This document shows, piece by piece, positions 56,372-64,000 of a DNA stretch of 64,000 nucleotides. The notes below the pieces were generated by a model that had not been told where the DNA came from, did no database searches, and was given only the letters and a program-made list of their open reading frames with translations. This DNA is from Allobosea sp. BK604 (GTDB lineage Bacteria > Pseudomonadota > Alphaproteobacteria > Rhizobiales > Beijerinckiaceae): positions 248,001-312,000 of the forward strand of contig NZ_SLZF01000010.1 in the NCBI RefSeq assembly GCF_004341515.1. The letters are read 5' to 3'. The position numbers and the translations under genes were made by a program. Within the stretch, counting starts at the first letter, position 1. Every line of letters begins with the position of its first letter.

Positions 56372-57583
56372 TCAGCGCAATCGAATGATCCGGCAGGGCG
56401 AATTTTGCTTCGCCGGCTCAGCGAATGCCGGCCTGATCACCAGAGCGTCGGCACGCGACAGGGCGGCGAGCATCGAGGAATCCTGCTTCTCGAAGGGAGT
56501 CGCCTGCCAGCCCGCGCCCGTCAGCACCAAACTTGCCCGCAAGTAATCCTGGCGCTCGTCGTTTGCCGGCAAATCTCTTCCGAGGAGGCCGGGCTCGCTG
56601 CGGTCGCGCTGCGGGTCGGGCATGCCAAGCAGAGCTTCGATCAGCGGCAGCACGAAGAGATGGCCGCAGACGATCGAGGAGACCGGGTTGCCGGGCAGGC
56701 CGACGGCAACCATGCGGCCGAGCCGTCCCATCATCATCGGCTTGCCCGGCCGCATCGCGATCTTCCAGAAGCCGAGTTCCATGCCCTGCGCCTTCAAGGC
56801 GGCCTGCACGAGGTCGTGCTCGCCGACGGAAGCGCCGCCGAGCGTGACCAGGACATCGGCATCGGCGCTGCGGGCACGGCCGATCTTTTCGGCGAGGTCC
56901 TCATGCGTGTCGCGGGCGATGCCGAGATCGAGTGCGGTCGCCCCTGCCTGTTCGACCAGCGCGGCCAGCGCGTAGCTGTTCGAGGCGACTATCTGGTCCG
57001 GGCCGACGGGCTCGCCGGGAAAGACCAGCTCGTCGCCAGTGGCGAGAATCGCGACGAGCGGCTTCTTCCGCACTGAAAGCGCCGGATGGCCCATTGCGGC
57101 GGCAAGGCCGAGCGCGGCGCTGTCGAGACGCGTACCGGCCTTGAGCAGGATCTTGCCCTCGCGGAAGTCGAGGCCGGCGGGACGAACGAAGCGGCCCTTG
57201 GTTGCGCCCTCGCGCACGGTGATGACGGGGCCGCCGACGCCCTCTGCATTCTCCTGGATCAAGATCGTATCGGCGCCTTCGGGAAGGGGCGCGCCGGTGA
57301 AGATGCGCACGGCCTCGCCGGCAGCGAGCGCGCCGCCGAAGGAGCGTCCGGCGGCGGCTTCGCCGATGACGCGCAATTCAGTGCCTATGGTGAGATCGTC
57401 GGCCCGCACGGCATAGCCGTCCATCGCCGAATTGGCGAAGGGCGGCTGGGTCCTGAGCGCCTTCAGGTCCTCCACCAGCACGCGCCCCGCACATGCCGCC
57501 AGCGGCAAGGTCTCGGCCGTCAACAGGCCGGGCACGCTGTCGATCAGCGCCTTCAGCGCGACGGGAACGGGGGTGAGGCTCAC
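56372..57583 (-). CDS. moeA: Molybdopterin molybdotransferase MoeA
   Basis: Inserts molybdate into adenylylated molybdopterin. 403 residues, four-domain family. [37 protein letters not shown] and GGASVGEHD with [23 protein letters not shown] are diagnostic. GTG 57583 overlaps the moaC stop by four bases. It is the last gene of trpG-trpD-trpC-moaC-moeA; lexA follows with its own promoter. Confidence 0.95.
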   Translation of the reverse strand: MSLTPVPVALKALIDSVPGLLTAETLPLAACAGRVLVEDLKALRTQPPFANSAMDGYAVRADDLTIGTELRVIGEAAAGRSFGGALAAGEAVRIFTGAPLPEGADTILIQENAEGVGGPVITVREGATKGRFVRPAGLDFREGKILLKAGTRLDSAALGLAAAMGHPALSVRKKPLVAILATGDELVFPGEPVGPDQIVASNSYALAALVEQAGATALDLGIARDTHEDLAEKIGRARSADADVLVTLGGASVGEHDLVQAALKAQGMELGFWKIAMRPGKPMMMGRLGRMVAVGLPGNPVSSIVCGHLFVLPLIEALLGMPDPQRDRSEPGLLGRDLPANDERQDYLRASLVLTGAGWQATPFEKQDSSMLAALSRADALVIRPAFAEPAKQNSPCRIIRLR

Positions 57584-58068
57584 GTTGCCGGCTCCGCCAT
57601 GTCGTAAGTGCCCGATTTGCCGCCGGATTTATGGACGAGCCGGATACCCTCGATCCGCATCGCCCGGTCGACCGCCTTGACCATGTCGTAGACCGTCAGG
57701 CAGGCGACGCTGACCGCGGTCAGCGCTTCCATCTCGACCCCGGTCTGGCCCTTCATCTTGACCTCGGCGCGCACGCGCACGCCGGGCAGGGCCTCATCGA
57801 TCGCGAGATCGACCGCGACCTTGCTGATCAGCAAGGGATGGCAGAGCGGGATCAGCTCATGCGTGCGCTTGGCGGCCATGATGCCGGCGAGCCGGGCGGT
57901 GCCGAGCACGTCGCCTTTCTTCGCTTCGCCGTCGCGGACGATGGCGAGCGTCGCCGCCTGCATGATCACCAGGCCTTCGGCGATGGCGATGCGCGATGTC
58001 TCATCCTTGTCGCCGACATCGACCATATGGGCCTGGCCCTGCGCGTCGAGGTGGCTGAGACGGCTCAT
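57580..58068 (-). CDS. moaC: Cyclic pyranopterin monophosphate synthase MoaC
   Basis: Second step of molybdenum cofactor synthesis, making cyclic pyranopterin monophosphate. 162 residues. TRIAIAEG-like [25 protein letters not shown] and [24 protein letters not shown] with KSGGKSGTY are the family blocks, including the catalytic Lys/His/Asp region. ATG overlaps the trpC stop (ATGA). Mo-cofactor genes after trpC are a recurring alphaproteobacterial arrangement. Confidence 0.96.
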   Translation of the reverse strand: MSRLSHLDAQGQAHMVDVGDKDETSRIAIAEGLVIMQAATLAIVRDGEAKKGDVLGTARLAGIMAAKRTHELIPLCHPLLISKVAVDLAIDEALPGVRVRAEVKMKGQTGVEMEALTAVSVACLTVYDMVKAVDRAMRIEGIRLVHKSGGKSGTYDMAEPAT

Positions 58069-58856
58069 GCTGCGAGCAGCTCCCGCGTCGCGGCCGCGAC
58101 ATCCTGCTGGCGCATCAGGCTCTCGCCGACCAGGAAGGTGTTGACCCCGCTGCCTTGCAGCCGGGCGATATCGGCCGGAGTGAAGATGCCGCTTTCGCCG
58201 ACTATGATCCGGTCAGCCGGCACGCGCGGCGCGAGCCGCTCCGTCACGGCGAGATCGACATTGAAGCTGCGCAGGTCGCGATTGTTGATGCCGAGCAGCC
58301 TGCTTTCGAGCGCGAGCGCCCGGTCGAGCTCCTCGTCGTCATGGACCTCGACCAGCACGTCCATGCCGAGGCCCACGGCCGTCTCGTTCAGCGCGCGCGC
58401 GGTGGCGTCGTCGACGCCGGCCATGATGATCAGGATGCAGTCGGCGCCCCAGGCGCGCGCCTCGAAGACCTGGTAGGGCTCGTAGAGGAAATCCTTGCGC
58501 AGCACCGGCAGACCACTGGCGGCGCGCGCCTGCTCCAGGAATTCCGGCCGTCCCTGGAAGGAGGGCGCGTCGGTCAGGACGGAGAGGCAGGCGGCTCCGC
58601 CCTCGGCATAGGCCCTGGCCAACGCCGGCGGATCGAAATCGGCGCGGATCAGCCCCTTGGACGGGCTCGCCTTCTTGATCTCGGCGATCAGCGCCGCCCG
58701 TCCGGCCGTATGCTTGGCGGCGAGTGCCGCGGCGAAGCCGCGCACGGGAGACGCGGCGAGCGCGAGCTTCTCGATCTGCGCGAGCGAGACCAGCGCCTTG
58801 GCGGCCGCGATCTCCTCGCGCTTATAGGCTTCGATCCGGGCCAGGATGTCGGTCAT
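58065..58856 (-). CDS. trpC: Indole-3-glycerol-phosphate synthase
   Basis: Fourth step of tryptophan synthesis. 263 residues, single-domain TIM barrel (no TrpF fusion). [34 protein letters not shown] with the catalytic lysine, [13 protein letters not shown] and [12 protein letters not shown] are conserved. ATG 58856 is used; the long frame beyond belongs to a trpD shadow. Seven bases separate it from the trpD stop. Confidence 0.96.
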   Translation of the reverse strand: MTDILARIEAYKREEIAAAKALVSLAQIEKLALAASPVRGFAAALAAKHTAGRAALIAEIKKASPSKGLIRADFDPPALARAYAEGGAACLSVLTDAPSFQGRPEFLEQARAASGLPVLRKDFLYEPYQVFEARAWGADCILIIMAGVDDATARALNETAVGLGMDVLVEVHDDEELDRALALESRLLGINNRDLRSFNVDLAVTERLAPRVPADRIIVGESGIFTPADIARLQGSGVNTFLVGESLMRQQDVAAATRELLAA

Positions 58857-58863
58857 CGCCGCC

Positions 58864-59877
58864 TCACGCGTTCGAGCTCGCGACCAGCGCAGCCAGCACC
58901 GCCTTGGCCTTGCCGCTGTCGATCGCGGATGTGGCGCGCGCGAGGCCGTCGCGCAAGTCGCCGGCCTGGCCTGCGACCACGAGGGCGGCTGCTGCATTGA
59001 AGGCGGCGATATCGCGGAACGCGGTCTTCTGCCCGTCGAGCACGGCGCGCAGCGCCTCGGCATTCTGCGCCGGCTCGCCGCCGCGCAGCTCCTCCGGCTT
59101 GGCGCGCGGAAGGCCGACATCGTCGGGGCTGATCGAAAAGCTCTCGATCTTGCCGTTCTCCAGCGCGACGACGCGGGTCGGCCCGGTCGTGGTGATCTCA
59201 TCGAGCCCGTCGGAGCCGTGCACGGCCCAGATGCGCTGCGAGCCGAGCGTCGACAGCACCTTCGCCATCGGTTCGAGCCAGGTCTCGGAGAAGGCGCCGA
59301 CGAGCTGCTTCTTGACGCCGGCCGGGTTGGAGAGCGGGCCGAGCAGGTTGAAGATCGTGCGCGTGCCGAGCTCGGTGCGCACCGGCGCGACATGGCGCAT
59401 CGAGGCGTGATGCGTCGGCGCGAACATAAAGCCGACGCCGGCCTCGCTGATGCAGCGCTCGGTTCCGGCCGGATCGAGCCCAACCTTGACGCCGAGTGCG
59501 GTCAGCACATCAGCCGCCCCTGAGCGCGAGGACGCTGCACGGTTGCCATGCTTGGCGACCGGCACGCCGCAGGCGGCGGTGATGATCGAGGCCAGGGTCG
59601 AGACATTGTAGGAGCCCGACGCATCGCCGCCGGTGCCGACGATGTCGATCGCGTCCTCCGGCGCCTTCAGCGGCAGCATCTTGCCGCGCATGGCGCTGAC
59701 CGCACCCGCGATCTCCTCGGTGGTCTCGCCGCGCACGCGCAGCGCCATCAGGAAGGCGGCCGCCTGCGCGTTGGTGACTTCGCCGGAGAGGATGGTGTCG
59801 AAGGCATCCCGGGCCTCCTCGCGCGAGAGCGGGGCGCCGGTCGCCACCTTGGCGATAAAGGGTTTGAAATCGTCCAT
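58864..59877 (-). CDS. trpD: Anthranilate phosphoribosyltransferase
   Basis: Second step of tryptophan synthesis, joining anthranilate and PRPP. 337 residues. [14 protein letters not shown] (PRPP loop), [17 protein letters not shown] and the [30 protein letters not shown] region are diagnostic. Between trpG and trpC in the usual order. Confidence 0.96.
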   Translation of the reverse strand: MDDFKPFIAKVATGAPLSREEARDAFDTILSGEVTNAQAAAFLMALRVRGETTEEIAGAVSAMRGKMLPLKAPEDAIDIVGTGGDASGSYNVSTLASIITAACGVPVAKHGNRAASSRSGAADVLTALGVKVGLDPAGTERCISEAGVGFMFAPTHHASMRHVAPVRTELGTRTIFNLLGPLSNPAGVKKQLVGAFSETWLEPMAKVLSTLGSQRIWAVHGSDGLDEITTTGPTRVVALENGKIESFSISPDDVGLPRAKPEELRGGEPAQNAEALRAVLDGQKTAFRDIAAFNAAAALVVAGQAGDLRDGLARATSAIDSGKAKAVLAALVASSNA

Positions 59878-59921
59878 GATCGTCTTCGGAACTCAGGCTG
59901 TCTCGGAAGGGGGCGCGGCAA

Positions 59922-60557
59922 TCACTGGTTTGGCGCGACGTCGTTTCGTTCGGCCGTGTCCGGCCGGGAATGCGCCTTCGACCATCGCTCGCTGAGGTCG
60001 AGGAAATTGCGCAGGATCGTCGCGCCATGCTCGGAGGCGATGCTCTCGGGATGGAACTGCACGCCATGCACCGGCAGCTCGCGATGCGAGAGGGCCATGA
60101 TCACCCCGTCATCGGTGGCGGCCTCGATCTCCAGATCGGTCGGGCAGCTCTCGCGCGCCACGGCGAGAGAGTGATAGCGGGTCGCCTGGATCGGCCCGTT
60201 GATGCCATGGAAGAGGCCGCGCGCCCGGTGCGTGACCGTCGAGATCTTGCCATGCATCGGCAGCGGCGCGCGGATGATCTCGCCGCCAAAAGCCTGGCCG
60301 ATGGCCTGCAAGCCGAGGCAGACGCCGAAGATCGGCTTCCGGCTTGCGCCCTCGCGCACGACGTCGAGGCAGATGCCGGCCTCGTTCGGGGTGCAGGGGC
60401 CGGGCGACAGCACGATCGCGTCGTGCTCGCCGCCAAGCGCGTCCTCGGCGCTCAGCGCGTCGTTGCGCTGCACCTCGACCTCGGCGCCAAGTCCGCCGAT
60501 CAGGTGGACCAGGTTCCAGGTGAAGCTGTCATAATTGTCGATCAGCAGGACGCGCAT
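59922..60557 (-). CDS. trpG: Anthranilate/aminodeoxychorismate synthase glutaminase
   Basis: Class I glutamine amidotransferase supplying ammonia to TrpE (and possibly PabB). 211 residues. The nucleophile is Cys80 in GVCLGLQAI; SPGPCTPNEAG and HGVQFHPESI (His/Glu) complete the triad. The C-terminal ~20 residues are polar and not conserved. It starts the trpGDC-moaC-moeA unit; trpE is 2 kb further right with two opposed genes between. Confidence 0.95.
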   Translation of the reverse strand: MRVLLIDNYDSFTWNLVHLIGGLGAEVEVQRNDALSAEDALGGEHDAIVLSPGPCTPNEAGICLDVVREGASRKPIFGVCLGLQAIGQAFGGEIIRAPLPMHGKISTVTHRARGLFHGINGPIQATRYHSLAVARESCPTDLEIEAATDDGVIMALSHRELPVHGVQFHPESIASEHGATILRNFLDLSERWSKAHSRPDTAERNDVAPNQ

Positions 60558-60789
60558 TGTCGTTCTCGGCCTCCCGACCGCGATTATCGGCGAAGGTCAT
60601 GCCCGTTCAAGGGTCCGCCGGTCAAGCTATTGTCCCGGCAAAGCCGGTCCACGCGGGTGGATGAGCGCCTTGGCGATTGCCTAACGATAGCACCAGGCGA
60701 CATGATGCAAGCCTATGACGAAGGCGATGCGGCCGTCACGGCTGCGTCAAGCGGCGGTGGCATGCGGTAGCGTGATGGTTGGGGCGTCC

Positions 60790-61974
60790 ATGATCCGGCG
60801 AATGCTGGCGGCAGGCATGCTGCTCGCGCTCGCCGCCTGCAATACCGGCGAGCGGCCGCGGGCGCTGCCGATGGATGAGCTCGCCACGGCGGAGGTCGTC
60901 AACTACGGCACGATCCGCTTCTGGGGCGACACGGTCGCCGACACCACCAGCCGCTATCTCGACAATCAATACCGGCAGATCGCCGCCTCCGGCTGCCGGG
61001 AATGCCAGAATTCGGCGACTTTCCTCGCGATTTCCGGCGGCAGCGGCGATGGCGCCTATGGCGCAGGGTTTCTCACCGGCTGGACGGCGCGCGGCGATCG
61101 GCCGGTATTCGAAGTCGTCACCGGCGTCAGCACCGGTTCGCTGATCGCGCCCTTCGCCTTCCTCGGCTCGAAATACGACGGCCCGTTGCGCGAGATCTAC
61201 ACGCGCTTTGGCGACGACCAGCTCTACCGCAACAAGGGCGTATTCGGGCTGGTCGGCGAGTCGCTCTACGACAACACGCCGCTGCGCCTGATCGTCGAGC
61301 GCTACGCGACCGACACGCTGCTGGACGAGATCGCCGCCGAGCACCGCAAGGGCCGCAGGCTCCTGGTCCAGTCGACCAATCTCGATGCGCAGCGCCCGGT
61401 GATCTGGGACATGGGCTCGATCGCGGCCAGCGGCCAGCCCGACCGCAAGAAGCTCTTCGTCGACATCCTGCTGGCCTCGGCCTCGATTCCGGCGATTTTT
61501 CCGGCTGTGAGGCTGAACGTCACCAGCAATGGCCGGGTCTATGACGAGCTCCATGTCGATGGCGGCGTCACCTCGCAGATCTTCTTCGCCCCGCCCGGGC
61601 TCGATCTCAAGGGCGCGGCGCGGCGCAATCTCGGCCATCAGCGCAAACTCTCGCTCTACGTCATCCGCAACGGCAAGCTGAAGCCGGATTACCAGGCTTC
61701 GGTCCAGACGGTCGCTGGCCTGGCGACGCGCTCGATCGCGACCTTGGTCAAGTACCAGGCGCTGGCGAATATCTGGGCCATCTCCGCCGCGGCCGAGCGC
61801 CTCGGAGCTCGCTTCTCCTTCACGGCGATCCCCGAGAGTTTCGATGAAAAGCAGCGCTCGGATTTCGACACGCGCTACATGACGTCGCTGTTCGATCTCG
61901 GCGTCGAGCAGGCGCTACGCGGCAAGGCCTGGGAGACCGAGCCGCCGCTCTCGCCGACACTGTCGATGCGGTAG
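60790..61974 (+). CDS. Patatin-like phospholipase lipoprotein
   Basis: Probable membrane-anchored lipid acyl hydrolase. 394 residues. Lipoprotein signal MIRRMLAAGMLLALAAC with lipidated Cys17. The patatin domain shows the oxyanion loop SGGSGDGAYGAG, the nucleophile Ser114 in TGVSTGSL and the catalytic aspartate in HVDGGVTSQ. A cysteine pair (SGCREC) lies near 70. ATG 60790 is chosen because the frame upstream to 60715 would bury the signal; GGGG is upstream. It runs 8 bases ahead of the glyoxalase-like gene; both oppose the trp genes. Confidence 0.88.
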   Translation: MIRRMLAAGMLLALAACNTGERPRALPMDELATAEVVNYGTIRFWGDTVADTTSRYLDNQYRQIAASGCRECQNSATFLAISGGSGDGAYGAGFLTGWTARGDRPVFEVVTGVSTGSLIAPFAFLGSKYDGPLREIYTRFGDDQLYRNKGVFGLVGESLYDNTPLRLIVERYATDTLLDEIAAEHRKGRRLLVQSTNLDAQRPVIWDMGSIAASGQPDRKKLFVDILLASASIPAIFPAVRLNVTSNGRVYDELHVDGGVTSQIFFAPPGLDLKGAARRNLGHQRKLSLYVIRNGKLKPDYQASVQTVAGLATRSIATLVKYQALANIWAISAAAERLGARFSFTAIPESFDEKQRSDFDTRYMTSLFDLGVEQALRGKAWETEPPLSPTLSMR

Positions 61975-61982
61975 GCGGGGCC

Positions 61983-62621
61983 ATGTTGCAGCGCGACCAC
62001 CTGACCGTCATCGCGCCCTCGCTGGCGGAGGGCGTCGCTCATATCCGGGCCTGTCTCGGCCTCGACATCCCCTATGGCCGCGCCCATGACGGCATGGGCA
62101 CGCATAACCACCTGCTCAGGCTGGGCGACGACGTCTATCTGGAGGTGATCGCGGTCGATCCCGCCGCGCCGCCGCCCGGGCGGCCGCGCTGGTTCGGGCT
62201 CGATGATGCAGCCTCGGTGCGCAGTTCCTGGGATGACGGCTTTCGCTTGCGCGGCTGGGTCGCGCGAACGACCGGCATTGCCGAGCTGCTGGCGCGGCAC
62301 GGAAGCATCCTCGGCGAAGAGGTCCGCCTGTCGGGCTCGGGGCGCAATTTCTCCTTCGCGGTGCCGCCGGGAGGGGCGTTGCCGCTCGGCGGGCTCGCGC
62401 CCTCCGTCATCGACCGCGGCGGCTATCCGCCCTCGGTCGCGGCGATGCCGGATCTCGGCGCCAGGCTGCGCGCCTTCGTCGTGGAGGATCCTGAGCCGGA
62501 CGAGGTGAGGGCGCTCTATGAGCGGCTCGACGTCGAGAACCCGCCGGAGATCCGGCGCGGCGAGCGCCTGCGCTATCGCGCCGTGATCGAGACGCCGGCG
62601 GGGCTCAAGGAGCTCGCCTGA
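61983..62621 (+). CDS. Glyoxalase-like domain protein
   Basis: 212 residues. The N-terminus (LQRDHLTVIAPSLAEGVAHIRACLGLDIPYGRAHDGMGTHNHLLRLG) with D-H near 5-6 and GTHNHL, and YLEVIAVDP, resemble the PF13468 glyoxalase-like family, a VOC-fold group with unassigned reactions. The C-terminal half is less clear. It starts 8 bases after the patatin gene and ends 12 bases from the trpE stop (convergent), so the two plus-strand genes probably form a small operon. Confidence 0.8.
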   Translation: MLQRDHLTVIAPSLAEGVAHIRACLGLDIPYGRAHDGMGTHNHLLRLGDDVYLEVIAVDPAAPPPGRPRWFGLDDAASVRSSWDDGFRLRGWVARTTGIAELLARHGSILGEEVRLSGSGRNFSFAVPPGGALPLGGLAPSVIDRGGYPPSVAAMPDLGARLRAFVVEDPEPDEVRALYERLDVENPPEIRRGERLRYRAVIETPAGLKELA

Positions 62622-62633
62622 GCGAGTCCGGCG

Positions 62634-64000
62634 TTACTGTCCGCGCCCGGCGCGAGAAGCGAACCGGATCGCCTCCTCGGCTGCCTTGAACAGGGCCTTG
62701 GCCTTGTTGATGCATTCGAGCTGCTCCGATTCCGGATTGGAATCGTAGACGATGCCGGCACCGGCCTGGACATGCATGCGCCCGTCCTTGACCACGGCGG
62801 TGCGCAGCACGATGCAGGTATCCATCTCGCCATTGGCGCCGAAATAGCCGATGCAGCCGCCATAGGCGCCGCGCGCATCATGCTCGAGCTCGTCGATGAT
62901 CTCCATGGCGCGGACTTTCGGCGCGCCGGAGACCGTGCCGGCCGGGAACCCTGCAGATAGCGCCGACAGCGCATCATGCTTCGGGTCGATCCTGCCTTCG
63001 ACATTCGAGACGATGTGCATGACCTGGCTGTAGCGCTCGATGAAGAAGGAATCGGTCACCTTCACCGAGCCGATCTGGCTGACGCGGCCGACATCGTTGC
63101 GGCCAAGGTCGAGCAGCATCAGGTGCTCGGCCCGCTCTTTCGGATCGGCCAGCAGCTCCTCGGCCAATGCCTCGTCTTCCTGCGTCGTCGCCCCGCGGCG
63201 GCGCGTGCCGGCGATCGGACGGATGGTGACCGTGTCGTCGCGCAGCCGGACCAGGATCTCCGGGCTCGAGCAGACGATCTGGAAGGCGCCGAAATCGAGA
63301 TAGCACAGGAAGGGCGCCGGATTGACCCGCCGCAGCGCCCGGTAGAGCGTGAAGGGCGGCAGTGCGAACGGCGCCTCGAAGCGCTGCGACAGCACGACCT
63401 GGAAAATGTCGCCGGCGCGGATGTATTCCTGCGCCTTGCCGACCATCTCGTAGAATTCCGCCTCCGTGGTATTCGAGACCACGTCGGGCTCGGGCAAGGC
63501 GCTGATATCGGTCTCGGCATCGGAGGGCAGGGGGCCTTCCAGCGCCATCACCACGGCATCGAGCTGGTCCTGCGCCCGTTCATAGGCCGCGCGCGCCGAG
63601 ATGCCGACCTGCGGCCGCACCGGCGTGACGAGATGAATCTCGTCACGCACCGAATCGAACACTACCATCAGTGTCGGCCGGGTCAGGATCGCGTCGGGGA
63701 CGCCGGTGCCGGTCTCCTTCGGCTCGGGCAGGCGCTCCATCAGCCGCACCATGTCGTAGCCGAGATAGCCGAAGATGCCGGCTGCCATTGGCGGCAGATC
63801 GTCCTCGCTCGGGATCGCGCTCTCGGCGAGCAGCGCCCGCAGGCTCTCGAAGGCCGGGCGCGGATCGGGCAGGAAGGTCTCGCCCAACGCCGGACGGCAG
63901 AGCGAGGCCTGCCCGGCATGGCAGCGCCAGATCACGTCGGGCTCGAGGCCGATCATCGAATAGCGGCCGCGCACGGCGCCGCCTTCGACCGATTCGAGCA
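62634..64000 (-). CDS. trpE: Anthranilate synthase component I (partial, N-terminus beyond the right edge)
   Basis: Aminates chorismate to anthranilate with TrpG. 455 codons are visible, running off the right edge; the frame is open to the last base and reads ESVEGGAVRGRYSMIGL there, an internal TrpE sequence, so the start lies outside. Chorismate-binding motifs: IFQVVLSQRFE, IAGTRRRG, LDLGRNDVGRVS, SGAPKVRAMEIIDELE and GAGIVYDSNPE. Apparently not fused to TrpG, since a separate trpG lies in the window. TAA stop. Confidence 0.95.
   Translation of the reverse strand, partial: LESVEGGAVRGRYSMIGLEPDVIWRCHAGQASLCRPALGETFLPDPRPAFESLRALLAESAIPSEDDLPPMAAGIFGYLGYDMVRLMERLPEPKETGTGVPDAILTRPTLMVVFDSVRDEIHLVTPVRPQVGISARAAYERAQDQLDAVVMALEGPLPSDAETDISALPEPDVVSNTTEAEFYEMVGKAQEYIRAGDIFQVVLSQRFEAPFALPPFTLYRALRRVNPAPFLCYLDFGAFQIVCSSPEILVRLRDDTVTIRPIAGTRRRGATTQEDEALAEELLADPKERAEHLMLLDLGRNDVGRVSQIGSVKVTDSFFIERYSQVMHIVSNVEGRIDPKHDALSALSAGFPAGTVSGAPKVRAMEIIDELEHDARGAYGGCIGYFGANGEMDTCIVLRTAVVKDGRMHVQAGAGIVYDSNPESEQLECINKAKALFKAAEEAIRFASRAGRGQ

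Overview
The window is a GC-rich stretch of chromosome from an alphaproteobacterium, almost certainly Hyphomicrobiales (Rhizobiales). Three things point there: the unbroken rpsB-tsf-pyrH-frr-uppS-cdsA-dxr-rseP-bamA-lpxD-fabZ-lpxA-lpxI-lpxB run, the trpGDC-moaC-moeA-lexA run, and an S2 protein with the long C-terminal extension seen in this order. Two orphan Bug-type solute-binding proteins make a Bosea-like genome my best guess, but the genus is inference. Nearly all genes are housekeeping, with tight GTGA/ATGA overlaps, mostly TGA stops and several GTG starts.

Layout. 1-7.45 kb: rpsF (cut by the left edge, minus strand) is divergent from a fatty-acid cluster fabD-fabG-acpP-fabF, followed by mltG, yicC and gmk. 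7.5-8.5 kb: an orphan Bug protein. 8.6-15.3 kb: the minus-strand LPS-export operon lptF-lptG-lptD running into pdxA-rsmA, without the surA gene I would expect between lptD and pdxA. 15.5-18.4 kb: pepA-holC-lipoprotein-DUF2314. 18.5-23 kb: an ABC-F ATPase, a small membrane ORF and a chemoreceptor. 23-31 kb: coaD, proS, the LolCD lipoprotein exporter, a 36-residue membrane microprotein and dnaE. 31-33 kb: a short accessory block (VOC protein, secreted small protein, TPR protein). 33.3-48.8 kb: the translation / isoprenoid / phospholipid / outer-membrane / lipid A supercluster. 48.9-53 kb: a second orphan Bug protein, gltA and gltX on the minus strand. 53-64 kb: comEC, then minus-strand lexA, moeA, moaC, trpC, trpD, trpG; two plus-strand genes (a patatin-like lipoprotein and a glyoxalase-like protein) separate these from trpE, which is cut by the right edge.

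How the genes work together. fabD/fabG/acpP/fabF/fabZ build the acyl chains that lpxA and lpxD attach to lipid A. lpxI and lpxB continue lipid A synthesis, LptF/LptG/LptD carry LPS to the surface, BamA inserts barrels, LolCD releases lipoproteins, and UppS/MltG/CdsA/Dxr supply carrier lipid, glycan processing, phospholipid and isoprenoid precursors. The window is effectively an envelope-biogenesis region mixed with translation and replication genes.

The least ordinary signals are non-coding. Small palindromic intergenic elements sit against gene 3' ends, and at five genes the element's terminal CTAG/TAG is the stop codon. There are CtrA-type boxes, one upstream of the 36-residue membrane microprotein and one at the chemoreceptor start. 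An alphaproteobacterial SOS box lies inside the spacer of a lexA promoter. I saw no tRNA, rRNA, CRISPR array, transposase or prophage gene.
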